Positions 11,945-22,613 are shown, counted from the stretch's first letter. The stretch is DNA of 64,000 nucleotides from Laburnicola sp. R22_1 (GCA_014281115.1 JACONQ010000012.1:1364001-1428000), one strand, 5' to 3'. A program made the numbers and translations. Notes: generated from the sequence alone by a model not told the origin.

Positions 11945-12129
11945 CAGGGCTGGACTTTAAAGCAGACATGCCAACAATCAAGCCAAACAAGCCGTGGCCT
12001 TCGGCTTGGCTTGAGGCTTGTTTTGGAGTCATGAGGCTTGGCTTGTTAGGCCTAACAAGCTTTTTTTTGGTAGCTTGGATTGGAGCTTGATAAACGGCTT
12101 GATTGTACTATGTAAGTTTGACCGCCCTG
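11945..12129. mobile_element. hAT-like miniature element (185 bp)
   Basis: Starts CAGGGCTGGAC and ends with the near-inverse (rc CAGGGCGGTCA), the CAGGG-type terminus of hAT transposons. Inside are many GCTTG/CAAGC motifs in both orientations, like the subterminal repeats hAT transposases bind. No coding capacity. The 8-base flanks (11937-11944 and 12130-12137) do not match, so a target duplication is not visible. Confidence 0.5.
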
Positions 12130-12300
12130 TATAGCAACTACTCACTGCCTGAATCCTCGCTGCACATGCTGTATAGCAAGTCCATCTCTGCAGTGCTTAT
12201 TGCTACCTCCTTAAGCTGGTTGTTGCTGCCTAAACCCGCTTTCTGCCAACGTCGTACGCATTGTATAGCCGCCAATAAATGAGGTCCCATAAGTTACCGG
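12130..12300. other. short spacer, no gene recognised
   Basis: Contains TGTATAGCAA twice (about 12129-12138 and 12170-12179) but nothing else recognisable. Confidence 0.4.
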
Positions 12301-12302
12301 TA

Positions 12303-14429
12303 CCGTGCCCATGCGCGCAACGCCCACGTCGCGCAGCGCCTCACGAACAACATGCTCACCACTTTAAAGATGAGGTTATTAAGCCACCCACAATAACTAT
12401 TATTACAAAATACTTTAGTGGAGTAATAGAGTAATGCTTGCGATTAAGTTATACTATTTATATTTACGCGGAAGGTTAATAGTACGGCCACGAGAGTTGA
12501 CTTTAGGTGGAGCCTCTGGTGCAGCTTCTGGGGACGCTGCGACAGCTGCAGAGCCGCCACCGCGTCTCTGACGCTTAGGCTTTGATAGAGGAGGTGTTAA
12601 AGCTTTGCGCTTCCTGTTTTGGGTAGTTTTAGATGCTCTCTTAGTGTTTTGGGCTTCGATTCGAGCAGCGCGCGCGGCCTCTTTCTTGGCCTTCTCCCTC
12701 TCCCTCACCACCTTGGCTGCCTCTCTCGCCACACGTCTCTCCTGAGCCTGCTGCTCTCTATAGAGCTTGGCAGCAGCTTGAAGCTCCTTCCTATTAGCCT
12801 TTGCAAGCTGCTCCTCATGCTCTTCTTGTTGTTTCACTGTCTCTCGTGCACGTGCCTCTCTAATCTTACGCAGAGACCAGAAGACGGCACCACCGTGGTA
12901 CTCCTCTCGCTGCTGCAAGTCAAGAGGTTTGCCGCGCTTCTTGTGCTTCTTCTTAGCAGTGAGAGCCTCTCTCAGCCCATCGTTCTCATGGTGTAGCAGC
13001 TCGTTTTGCACTTGGAGTCGGTGGAGCGTTTGGGAGAGCGACTTTGACTCTTCTGCGGCGGTATCCCTCACTGCAGAGCGTACGAGACGCTCCATCTGAC
13101 GCCAGTCGCTCTCTTTAGGGGCTGAGGGATCTGCTTCACCTTCATCCTGCTCCCTGGATCCCTCTCTCTGGAAGCGTTTGAGTATAGCCTCTGGCTCCAT
13201 GGGCCATATACCAGTAGCTTCAAAGGACTTGAGGATAGTCTCTGTCTTGAACGAGGACTCCCACGCTCTCCAGAATAGTGGGAAGAAGTCTCCCTTCTTA
13301 ACTGCAATAAGCCCTTGGGTCTTCTGGAGGTGAGTGGAGAGCTCCTTGGAATAGGCGGCGGAGAGAGGTTTAAACATGGCTACGTCGAGAGGTTGAAGCG
13401 TATGGGTGGAGTGAGGGGGAAACACGGCTAGGAGGATGCGATGGGAGTCGCAGTAGTCGATAAACTCCTTTGTAAGGTGACTGCCATGGCCGTCAAGTAT
13501 AAGGAGACGCCAGTCTCTCCCTTGGCGCGCTTTCTGCTTCGTGCAGCGGTTGAAAACCTGCTCTAGCCATGCCAAACCAACGTCGTTATTTGTCCAGCCA
13601 GATGGAGATGAGGTAATAAAGACGTTGTGCTTTCCTGCTTTAACGTCGGCCACCCAGGTTGACTGCAGTGACTCAGATGACGCTTGAAAGATGAGACCGG
13701 GCGGCAGAGCACTCCCATCCGCGCAAACAGCTGCTAAGAGAGTTATCCATTCACGAGAGCGATCTTGGAGTGATGCTTGCACCTCCTTTGACTCCCATTG
13801 CCGTCGACTAAACACTCGTTTTGAGCGTCCTGTTACACCAATCATAAAGCCCTTCTCATCCATATTGTAGGTGTGGGACAGCTGTATGTTGTACTGCCTC
13901 ATCTTACGAAGTAGCAAGTCAAAATATAGTTCGTACTTAACGTATGAATCAGCTTTGTGGCGGCGAGAGTCCATCCCAGAGGACCATTTGGAGACGAGAT
14001 GATCGCCTTGTCGATGGAGAAAACGGTTAACCCAAGAGTCGCTCACGCTCTCTGTGGCTACTTGGGACGCGAGATTTTTTATCATCTCTCTCGTAGGAGG
14101 CAGCCCTCTCTTTGTAAGGTTTTCAATGTATTGTACGAGCTCTAACTCTTGTTGTGAGTTAAGTATTTGTTGATCGCGATCCTTAGCTTCCCGTGGGCGC
14201 TGACGACCCTTGTGTCTTCGGGTCAGCGTACTGTACGCCACACCGAAGTCACGAGCAATTGCCCTATATGAAAAGTGTTCTCCTGGTTCCAGCGATTCGA
14301 TTGTTGCAATCGCGTCATCGATCGGTGCCATGGTGATGGAGTTACGAGGCGTTGAAGTTTGGGAGTTGTCTGGTGTTTTGGTGTTCGTGAGGCGCTGCGC
14401 GACGTGGGGCGTTGCGCGCACGGGCACGG
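12303..14429 (-). mobile_element. Fot1-like DNA transposon with intact transposase, 2127 bp
   Basis: Bounded by TA at 12301-12302 and 14430-14431. The ends are inverted repeats of about 45 bases with one mismatch near the tip (12303-12347 against 14385-14429). Length and organisation match the element at 8465-10592. The TA at its right end is also the left boundary of the next element. Confidence 0.93.
12454..14331 (-). CDS. Fot1/pogo-family transposase, intact, 625 aa
   Basis: Cut-and-paste transposase that would bind the inverted repeats of its own and related elements in the nucleus and insert at TA. The start is taken at 14331 (MAPIDDAIA), because related copies begin there; an upstream in-frame ATG at 14427 lies within the inverted repeat. 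Residues 1-45 are an HTH_psq-type domain, about 55-115 a CENP-B-type HTH. The catalytic triad is D158 (YNMDEKGF), D280 (LLILDGHGSH) and D316 (TLQPLD), with 35 residues between the last two, the Fot1 DD35D pattern. Residues about 420-620 are charged and coiled-coil-like, ending in basic LPRKYK. There is no stop or frameshift, unlike every other transposase here, so it is the best candidate for an active source. Confidence 0.93.
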   Translation of the reverse strand: MAPIDDAIATIESLEPGEHFSYRAIARDFGVAYSTLTRRHKGRQRPREAKDRDQQILNSQQELELVQYIENLTKRGLPPTREMIKNLASQVATESVSDSWVNRFLHRQGDHLVSKWSSGMDSRRHKADSYVKYELYFDLLLRKMRQYNIQLSHTYNMDEKGFMIGVTGRSKRVFSRRQWESKEVQASLQDRSREWITLLAAVCADGSALPPGLIFQASSESLQSTWVADVKAGKHNVFITSSPSGWTNNDVGLAWLEQVFNRCTKQKARQGRDWRLLILDGHGSHLTKEFIDYCDSHRILLAVFPPHSTHTLQPLDVAMFKPLSAAYSKELSTHLQKTQGLIAVKKGDFFPLFWRAWESSFKTETILKSFEATGIWPMEPEAILKRFQREGSREQDEGEADPSAPKESDWRQMERLVRSAVRDTAAEESKSLSQTLHRLQVQNELLHHENDGLREALTAKKKHKKRGKPLDLQQREEYHGGAVFWSLRKIREARARETVKQQEEHEEQLAKANRKELQAAAKLYREQQAQERRVAREAAKVVREREKAKKEAARAARIEAQNTKRASKTTQNRKRKALTPPLSKPKRQRRGGGSAAVAASPEAAPEAPPKVNSRGRTINLPRKYK

Positions 14430-14594
14430 TATCGGTGGTTTCGTAAATTCCCGCTCACCATGTGACCTGGGCGCTTGTTAGGTAATCGCTTCCTGCGCGT
14501 CATTTGACCCCACCTATTTTTCCGTACAATCGGATGCTGTACATGAATTTATCCCCCAAACGATACCCTGCTATTATCCTTGAGGGTTATTGTG

Positions 14595-16221
14595 ATGCCG
14601 GCCGAAAGTCGTAAATGTAAGAGTACTCAGGTGTTCGAAGGGGGCAAGAATCCACCCCAGGCGACGCAGGCAGCCAAAAAGTCGCGTACGACGAAGTCAC
14701 CTCGCAAAAAGACCCCCAAAAAAGCAAAGGCTAGGGCACCTTTGCAAGAGATAGTGAATGAAGCTGATTATGTGACTGCTGCTGAGGCAGCCGAGGCAGA
14801 GCAACTTGAGGATGAGGACGAGGACGTCGAGGAGCAAGAGATGTACCCGGAGGATGGCCCATCGTCGGCCCAGCCAGGTCCTTTTACACAACAATTAGAT
14901 GAAGAGCTCGCTGAGGTGATTAATAAGACTTACGTGAGGTGTCGCTATAGAGCGTACTGCAACAATAAGATAGTCGACGGTGTAGAGGATAGCAATTACA
15001 AGCAACTGCTCAGCAACCTGACGGCGGGCTAGGTGTGGAGATGGGCCGACAGCGTTGTTGTGGAGATGAGCACCCAGGAGAAAGTCTCCATTAAAAGCCT
15101 TACTGTCGTCACATATTTGAGTTGAACTTCGGCAAAGGATCGCATGGCAAACGCTCTTAAACGCGGGGAGAGTTGCCTACGTGTTGCTAACGTAAAAACC
15201 GGCGTGAAAGAGTTGCTGCAATCGGCGCCTGCAGGGGCCACTGCGTGTACCGGTATGGATTTTGACTTGGTGCTGCTGCCAGAGTCACCTCAGGTGCCTG
15301 CTTCAAGTCAGTCACGCGTAGGTGGCCCGCAAGGCTCTCAGGTACGACTCACCGGTACTAATCGCCAACTCGCTGAGCTGCCAGACGTCATGGCGATTGG
15401 CCAGATGGGCAATGAGCCAGCCATCTAAATACGGGATGCGTGGAGGTGCCAGGACACTATGTGCTCGAACTACGCCCATGTGTGCTATTTTCAGCGTACT
15501 GAATCGTTGCTGGTGCGATTCTCCGATCATATGCCCGTCGAGGGCAATATAGTCGCCATATGCCATATGGGCCCGCGAGGTGTCGCTGCAAAGGTGTACA
15601 GTTGCAGCGCCGTCAGACAACGTTCGGTTGATGATAGCGAGGTCTCGTGAGCAGGCTGGGCGACGGCGGAGGAGGAGCGACTCTGACGGCGAGCCTACGA
15701 TGAAAGACATGTTCAAATTGCTAATCGCGTCTGCGGCAAGTCAATTAGCACAAAGTCAGCCATCTCAACGATCGCCTGCCCGGCAGCGAGAACCTGATCG
15801 CCTACCAGACGACCTGCCAGTTTCGACGTGGGATCCATTAACTTACAGTAACGTGGAGGAGCTCCACTATATGACACTGCTTTTCCTGTGGTGGTGGCTC
15901 GACAAGGGTCCACACAAAGATCGAAGAGATGTGAGAAAAGTCTTTACTATAGTTAAGGACAATAGAATCGACGTGAACATGCTTATGGATCCCTCGGAGG
16001 CTGGCATGCCGTATATCTTGTGGCAAGAGGTGTGGGAGCTGCCGCCGCCTCTGCTACTTAAACTTCGAGCATATGCCGTTCGCTAGCAGCGTGGATTCAA
16101 AGGACTGACTCTAGAGCAAAAAGCTTAGTGCCTGGAGAACATGAAGAAGGAGAAAGAGCGTGTAGAGCGAGAGGACGAGGACGAGGACGACGAGGAGAGC
16201 TTGTTTGTACAGCAAATGTGA
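14595..16221 (+). pseudogene. unidentified second gene of the Tc1/mariner-type element
   Basis: I do not recognise this protein. ATG at 14595 starts a Lys/Arg/Thr-rich, AT-hook-like region (KSPRKKTPKKAKARAP), followed by an acidic stretch (EQLEDEDEDVEEQEMYPEDG) and INKTYVRCRYRAYCNNKIVD. Stops at 15030, about 15124 and about 15426 (several look like TGG or CAA turned into stops) and a frameshift near 15650 break it. The last part (WDPLTYSNVEELHYMTLLFL, then a Glu/Asp-rich end) runs to a stop at 16219-16221. Rebuilt length would be about 540 residues. It faces the transposase tail to tail inside the same inverted repeats, so it is probably an accessory protein or cargo. Chromatin or DNA binding is only a guess from composition. 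Confidence 0.5.
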
Positions 16222-16578
16222 GAAGTTGCTGAAGCTTGAGGCCAGGTCGCTGATGTCAATTTTGCAGTTGCTTGTACTTTACGCTCCGGTTGTATTGTTG
16301 ATCGCTCCTGGATATAGGGCGCGTTGTAAGTACTTTTGTTGAGGGATTTACGTTCTTTATTTTGCTGATTTTGGCCTGTAAAAGTCAATTTTGAGGAAGT
16401 TATTGCCCAAATATACGTATATTGAATCAACTTATTGACAGAATCATGTAGAACTGCGATGTAAACAACTTGACGCCGGTAAACACTAAGTCCGCACGGA
16501 CCACTATCGTGATACTTGGCAATGTTTATACTTGACAACAACGCGTCAATTGCTTAAGCTCTCTATCTCCTGTACACC

Positions 16579-17558
16579 TCACACCTGCCAGCCTAAGTAG
16601 CTAAAGTACTTTCTCGCCCGTACGTCGTTGTAGCAAACCTCCTGCACGCCCAACTCCAAAAAATACATGAAATCCTAAAAGATAGGCGCCCGCTGGAAGT
16701 TCTTTTTCATCTATAACTTTAACGCCTTGAAGCTCTGCTCGATTGGATTTATGTTAGGTGAGTACGCGGCAGGTACTCAAGTACTACTCCAGCGTCCAAA
16801 CAAAGCTGTTGAATTCTGGCTGATCGATGAATAGAAGCATTGTCCATCACAATTACCGAGCGTGGCCCCGGGTACGGCGTGCAATATGGCAGCACTTTGC
16901 TGGCCACAAACTCCTCTATCAGCTCCGCCGTGATTGCTCCCTGATAGACGAGGTGATCGAAATACCCATTGACGTCTATGGCTGGTAGCAAGCTCCACCT
17001 CTCCGACCTCTGCGCTAAGTACAACACTTGAACTGGCGTGTTTACCTCCGACTAGGCATACTTGCGATCGCCCATACGCTCGTTGCAAGCGCTCTCGTTA
17101 AGTACTATCACCTGCTCCGCCTTATACGCCAGCTGGCAGCGAGCTCAAGATGCTCAACGGAGGACTGCGTTACGCTTAGCTGCCACTTTGGTTGCCGCTT
17201 TTCGACTTCACCTTATGCTGGCGAGGGTCTCCTAGATGGTTGTTTGTGAGGCTTTTACGTTGTAATCGTTATATAAGAAAGCCTGCATTTTATCCAGGTA
17301 GGTATTTGGCTGGCCCTGCAGCAACTCTTTAAGCTTCTCGCAATAGTACTGCAGTAACAACAGCGGCCGCCCCCGCCGTACGTAGGCTGGCGGGTAAGGC
17401 TGCCCCCAGTACTCCAGGCTAAGTCGAATCCTTCTAATCGTCGAGTAAGCTACTTTGGTGTCTCTCCAGATTTTTGTGACGCTGACATTGTTCTTAAGAC
17501 AATCAATTACGGCCTGCAACACCGTCGGTGGTAACCTAGCTTTGTTCAGCGACCCCAT
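16579..17558 (-). pseudogene. DDE_3 (Tc1/IS630-type) transposase, broken
   Basis: ATG at 17558 begins a homeodomain-like N-terminus (LPPTVLQAVIDCLKNNVSVT, then VAYSTIRRIR). A stop at 17232-17234 and further stops follow. The catalytic region includes VLNESACNERMGDRKYA, where the first catalytic Asp appears as Asn, then SVIVMDNASIHRSARI with the second Asp. A one-base frameshift near 16766 is followed by YSPNINPIEQSFKALKL with the catalytic Glu. The end is at a stop at 16579-16581. The order matches DDE_3 transposases of TA-targeting elements. The lesions are mostly the G-to-A/C-to-T type. Confidence 0.85.
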
Positions 17559-17697
17559 AAAGTACTCACAGATTCTTCAAATGCATCAAAAGGTTGATAT
17601 TTGGCTGGTAAATCCGTGTTGTAAATGACGTACGAGAATCGATTACTAACATGTGGGGCAGGTCACATGGTGAGCGGGAATTTACGAAACGACAATA

Positions 17698-19776
17698 ACG
17701 TGCCCGTGCGCGCAATGCGCCACCCAACACAAAACGTGTCAGACTTCAACACCTCATATCTCCACCAATATGCCTCCAATTGACGACGCGCTTGCTGAGA
17801 TAGAAGCGCTGCAACCTAATGAAGAGTTCTCCTATAGGAAAATTGCTGCCAAGTATGGTATCTGGAAGTCTACCTTAACGCGGAGGCACTAAGCTAAAAC
17901 GCGCTTACGCGAAGAGCAAGTAACTACGCAGCAAAAGCTTAACCCACAATAAGAGTAGGAGCTTGTACAATACATTAAAGGGCTTACAGCGCGTCACTTA
18001 CCACCTACAAGAGAGATGATACGAAATTTCGCGTCAACAATAGCTAAGGAGCCAGTGAGCGAGAGCTGGGTTACTCGCTTCATCAACCGACACAACATCC
18101 ATCTAATCTCTCGATGGGCCGCTAGTATGGACAGCAATCGCCACCAAGCCAACTTAGGGGATAAATACAGCCTGTATTTTAATCTCCTAGGTGACAAAAT
18201 CAAGGAATACGACATCGAGCCTCGTCACACGTATAATATGGATAAAAAAGGCTTCTTAATTAGTATCACTAGCCGATCAAAACGAGTGTTCAGCAGACGT
18301 ATGTGGGAGAAGAAGGAGGTTAGAGCATCTCTCCAAGATGGCTCTTGTGAATGGATTACTATCCTAGCATGCGTCTGCGCTGATGGATCAGCCTTGCCGC
18401 CAAGCCTTATCTATCAGTCTACCAACAAGGACATACAATCAAGCTGGGTTGAGGATATCAAGGCAGAAAAGCATGACGTACACGTCTCCTCTTCACCCTC
18501 AGGCTGGACAAACAATGATATCGGCCTTGCCTGGCTTGAGCAGGTGTTTGATCGCTACACCAAGGCAAAAGCTCGACGATCTTACCGACTACTTATCCTA
18601 GATGGCCATGGATCTCATGTTACTATGGATTTTATCGATTACTGTGACAGGAATAGGATCCTCTTAGCCATACTTCCCCCTCACTCGACGCATACGCTTC
18701 AGCCACTTGATGTGGTGCTCTTCAAGCCTCTCTCATCAGCCTACTCAGCTGAGCTCACGACCTACCTCCAAAAGAGCCAAGGCCTGGTTCCGATCAAGAA
18801 AGGCGGCTTCTTCCCTCTATTCTGGAAGGCTTGGAAAAGCTCCTTGAAGAAGGAGGTGATACTTAAGTCTTTTGAGGCCACTGGTATATCACCTTTCAAC
18901 CCAGAGGTCATACTCAAAAGATTCACCCAGACCACCCAAGATGAGCAGGAACCACGAGAGAGCTCTACGTCAGTACTTAGTGGATCTGACTGGCGTAAAC
19001 TAGATCGCCTTGTACGAGCTACAGTAGAGAATCAGGGCAGTAAGGACGCGCAGAAGCTCAGCCGCTCACTCCACCATATCTCAGTTCAAAATGAGCTACT
19101 TCGCCATGAGATGAAGGGGCTTAAGGAGGCACTACTAGTCAAGAAGAAGCACAAGAAGAAGGGCAAGGCTCTTGACCTTCAGCAACGTCAAGAGTACCAT
19201 GGGGGAGCAGTCCTCTGGTCACCAAGGAAGGTTAGGGAGGCTCGTGTACGTCAGTCTGTGAAGGAGCAAGAGGAGAAGGAGCAGAAGCTTCAAAAAGCTG
19301 AGACAGCTGGGTTGAGGAAGGCAGCTAAGCTGTACAAGAAGAGAATCGCAGAGGAGAAGCGTGTGGGGCGGGAGGCAGCCAAGGTAGCTAGGGAGAAGGA
19401 GAGGGCTGAGAAGGCAGCAGAGCGCGCTCGCCAGAAAGAGGCTCGTGACGCAGCAAAAGCTCTACAATCTACCCAAAAGGGTAAGAGAAAGGCCTCGCAG
19501 CTATCTACACAGAGCAACAAGCGTCAAAAACGTGTGGTTAAAGCTGTAGCTACGAAGGAGGCCTCAGGTGCTGCATCGGCAGCTCCACCCAAGACCACGC
19601 GGGGGGGCCGCAACGTCAAGCTTCCTAGTAAATATAGATAGTACAAATTAATTGTAGCTGTCAGGTTACTATTACACCAATAGATCTTACGATAATATTC
19701 ATTGTGCCCGGCTCTATAGCCTCAATTTGCTTGAGCTGTTTTGATGTTGGGTGGCGCATTGCGCGCACGGGCACGT
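17698..19776 (+). mobile_element. Fot1-like DNA transposon, 2079 bp
   Basis: Bounded by TA at 17696-17697 and 19777-19778. Inverted repeats of about 34 bases (17698-17731 against 19743-19776) share the CGTGCCCGTGCGCGCAATGC core. More diverged from the other two Fot1 copies than they are from each other. Confidence 0.9.
17770..19641 (+). pseudogene. Fot1-like DD35D transposase with N-terminal nonsense codons
   Basis: ATG at 17770 (MPPIDDALAEIEAL) opens the HTH region, but TAA at 17890-17892 and stops at about 17950 and 17959 break it. From 18016 a clean frame of 541 codons continues to 19641 with the catalytic blocks YNMDKKGF (the acidic residue after Asp is now Lys), LLILDGHGSH and HTLQPLDVVL, and a basic tail (KKHKKKGKALDLQQRQEYHG) ending LPSKYR. 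All stops lie in the first 190 bases. A shortened protein from an internal ATG would lack the DNA-binding domain. Confidence 0.88.
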
Positions 19777-19869
19777 TATGGGTTAGGAAGAGCCTGTTCC
19801 GTTACCCCTTCTTACCTTACCCTGCCTACCTCTTATTTCCGCCTTTCCCTTTTTGTTAGCGGCGCGGTT

Positions 19870-21040
19870 ATGGCTCCGCTCGTCCACCTGTCTAACGGTG
19901 CGCGCCTACTTATAGCAATGGTATACCTATGCTTTGCTTGTATACTACTCCTCCTACTTCTCTCTTCCTCCCGCTTTTTAGCACTGCCTGCGCGAGTGCT
20001 GCTTCAGCCGTCCTAATGCCCTCCTCTACGAAGCCGACCGCCTATAGGAAGCTAACTAGCGCTACCTCTGCTTCCTCCTCCCGCTTTAAGAATGGCACTT
20101 GCATTTGAGATCCATATCCATCGCGTCTATGTAAGCTACCCTTAACCCTAGGCTTGTACTGGGTGAATGGCTTGAGCTTGAGCTCGAGCTCGTCCTCGGA
20201 CATCTACTTGGACCTAGATACCAAAGCGGATTCCCTATCTAAATTAGATTCGTTTAGAGATGCTAACGACAATCTACAGGAAGAGGTTTTAGACACAGAG
20301 CTAGACTTAAAAGGCAACGAAATTATGGCAGACATTGCTTAGTGTAAGGCTAAGGGGCCAGCAAAACCTAGATACACACCTTAAACGCAGAATCTATGGA
20401 GGAGGGAAGGTGATTTCTAGGAGAGGTAAGCTGTCCTATCTACTAAGGACTTGCATTTCTACCTCCTTAACTCTGCTAACGGCATAAACATGATTAGGTA
20501 TTATCTAAAGATCGTAAAGAGGACAAAGATGTCACTAGAGGCACAGCTACTTATATGCTAACCTAAAACGTTTAAAGCATATCTACGCTAGCGAAAGAAA
20601 CATTCTTATATTAAGAAGAAAAGCGCAATGCAGAGTTACTAGAAGAGAATTAGCATGTACTATCAAAACCTCGGTAGCTAGCGTATGGACGCTAACATCC
20701 TAGATAACATCTATAACGTACGCTTCCCCTACTTTATCTACCCTTTTGTGGCTGCCTACTAACGTTGCGGCAGTGACTTCTAACTTTAGGCCTTAACAAA
20801 TTAGTAAAGGAAAAGAGTGCTATGTATGTTTAGGACCTTTACGCCATCCTTTACGCATTGTAGATTAATAATAGAAAGGCTTTGTATAGTTTTATTTAAG
20901 TCTTTATCTCTCTCTTCCTTATTATATCTGCGGCTACCGCCACAAGACCTGCAGCTATAGCTGTTCTAATGGAAGTAAAAGTCGAGCACGCGCATCAAAG
21001 GTAGACGTATCTAAAAATTGTTATTCTTTCATGTTACATA
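19870..21040 (+). pseudogene. second DUF3435 (FluG-type) recombinase relic
   Basis: One frame with many stops can be followed. A Ser/Ala-rich N-terminus (about 19992-20100) is followed by acidic SSSSSSDIYLDLDTKADSL (about 20181), the core-binding motif KTFKAYLRWRKKHSYIKKK (about 20570-20615), KRISMYYQNLG, and MYV-stop-DLYAILYAL with SLFLIISAATATRPAAI (about 20820-20970). These match the same blocks in the relic at 4619-11207 and the DUF3435 family. The catalytic C-terminal half is not recognisable past about 21040, so it is truncated. The left edge is close to the end of the Fot1-like element at 19776. Nonfunctional. Confidence 0.7.
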
Positions 21041-21582
21041 AGAAGAGACGGTATTCTTCTACGTATTGAAACGTGACTGATGGCGTCGTTGATGATCTTT
21101 TTACTCGTGCACAATCTACTGATTAGGCATTCAATATGTATAAATATCTCCATTACCTGCGTACTTACTTGCTCACCACTGTATACCTGTCAACGGAGCC
21201 GCGAGTAAAATTTCGACCAGACTGATTTGATGTGCTCTTCTGGCGTTCTGACTTTGACCACCTTTTGGCTTAGTGTTGCTGGAAGAAGCAGTTTTAAAAT
21301 CGGGTGGGGAATAAAAAATGGAAACCTGTGGTCCGAGCAGTCGAGTCATCTGGAAAACCACAGCCAAAAGATGCATGGAGATCTCCAACATGATCACGTA
21401 AAATGCAATATTGATCTGCACAAATTCATGTGCTTGCTCACTCCAACCCGATGTTATAGTAGGCAAACACTTCCTTGTTTATAAGGCTCTGTGATGTGTG
21501 ATGTGGGGCAGTACCAATAATCTCTTGCTAGTGTAATAGCAAAAGTTCGCACTCAGAGAACCGTGATGTATTTCGTAAATAC
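21041..21582. other. no gene recognised
   Basis: Spacer between the recombinase relic and the kinase-like gene; short frames only, none with recognisable content. It probably holds the 3' flank of the kinase-like gene. Confidence 0.5.
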
Positions 21583-22613
21583 TTATTGCGGGAAGACGTC
21601 CGTGGCACTGAATCCTTTCAGGTCATCATTTCCTTCTATCTCCCAACCTAATCCCTGTAGAAACTCCTTCACCGCTGACTTCACCTCTTCCGCGCTGGCA
21701 TACTCATAGTTCCAGCACCTGCGCACAATGTCGCCCATGTATTCAGGCTCTAGTCGTGGCCACTCCTTACGGGGTACCATAGCCGCAATTTTTCGCCACG
21801 TGTATTGTCCCGATAGAGCCTCCGGTGTTCCTGGCCAAAACCCCGTCATAAGCTCATACACCATACAGCCGTACAAGAACAAATCAGTCTGTTTCGTCGG
21901 ATTTTTTTGATGCTCGAGAGGATGAAAGTTGTTCCCGCTTTCGAAGTCACCATCTACCCAAGAGTAGCCTAGCATATTTGGGATAGAATATCTGAAACCG
22001 GCGGTACTAAAACCAACAAGCGAAAGGGAGAATCGAGAGTCCGAAGCAAGCCAGCAGTCCGTTAAGCCGGGATCTCCAAATATTACATCGTGAGAATGTA
22101 CGAATGTAAGGCCCGAGATGATATGAAGTGCCCATTGGTACGCTAGAGGTCGATAAGATGGTAGAATGCGGGTCGTCGGTATATCCAGCGGCTCGCTGTA
22201 CATAGTAGCCCTATGTTTAGCGATGAACTCGGTCAGAGGCGGACCTGAAGGTTTAGCGAGCACCGGTAATGCGGTACAGGAATCGCGACGTTTGAAACTT
22301 TTGATGTTACTGAGAGGTCATTGAGTCACGGTTTAATTGAAACTCACGGAACCACGTGCGGATGGTTCTCCCCGATCTGCTCATAGATCACTGTCGTCTT
22401 CCAACATCGATTCGCAGCGTAATCGTCTCGCCAACTCGCTTCCATGGAATCATCTGGCTCTCCGATGTAGCTGTCCGGTACCAGGATGACCGAGTCTTCG
22501 TCCAACTGCACGGCATGTATCTTGGTGAGATCGGCGCTGAATGGACCCCCACGAAGGGGTTCTGATCGTTCACCTGATTGCCTGAGTGTGACAGTGCCGC
22601 GTGTTCTTGCCAT
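21583..22613 (-). CDS. fungal kinase-like protein (probable pseudokinase), two exons, 326 aa
   Basis: Exons at 22613-22348 and 22297-21583 with a 50-base GTGAGT...AAAAG intron (22347-22298, phase 2); spliced length is 981 bases. The C-lobe order of a protein kinase is visible: a helix before the catalytic loop (YQWALHIISGLTFVHSHDVI), FGDPGLTDCWL in place of HRD...N (Asp at about residue 164 kept), LVGFS in place of DFG (the metal-binding Asp replaced near residue 184), then DLFLYGCMVYELMTGFWPGT and a C-lobe tail. The N-lobe lacks a clear glycine loop. Such divergent kinase-like proteins are frequent in fungal accessory regions. It probably binds rather than phosphorylates (inference). No lesion seen. 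Confidence 0.75.

Larger units (their letters stand above)
14432..17695. mobile_element. two-gene Tc1/mariner-type transposon, about 3.26 kb
   Basis: Inverted repeats of about 31 bases lie at 14438-14468 and 17660-17690 (core TCGTAAATTCCCGCTCACCA). If TA is the target, its boundaries are the TAs at 14430-14431 and 17696-17697, which are also the target sites of the flanking Fot1-like elements. It carries two converging genes: an unidentified plus-strand gene (14595-16221) and a minus-strand DDE transposase (16579-17558). Both are broken. Confidence 0.8.
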
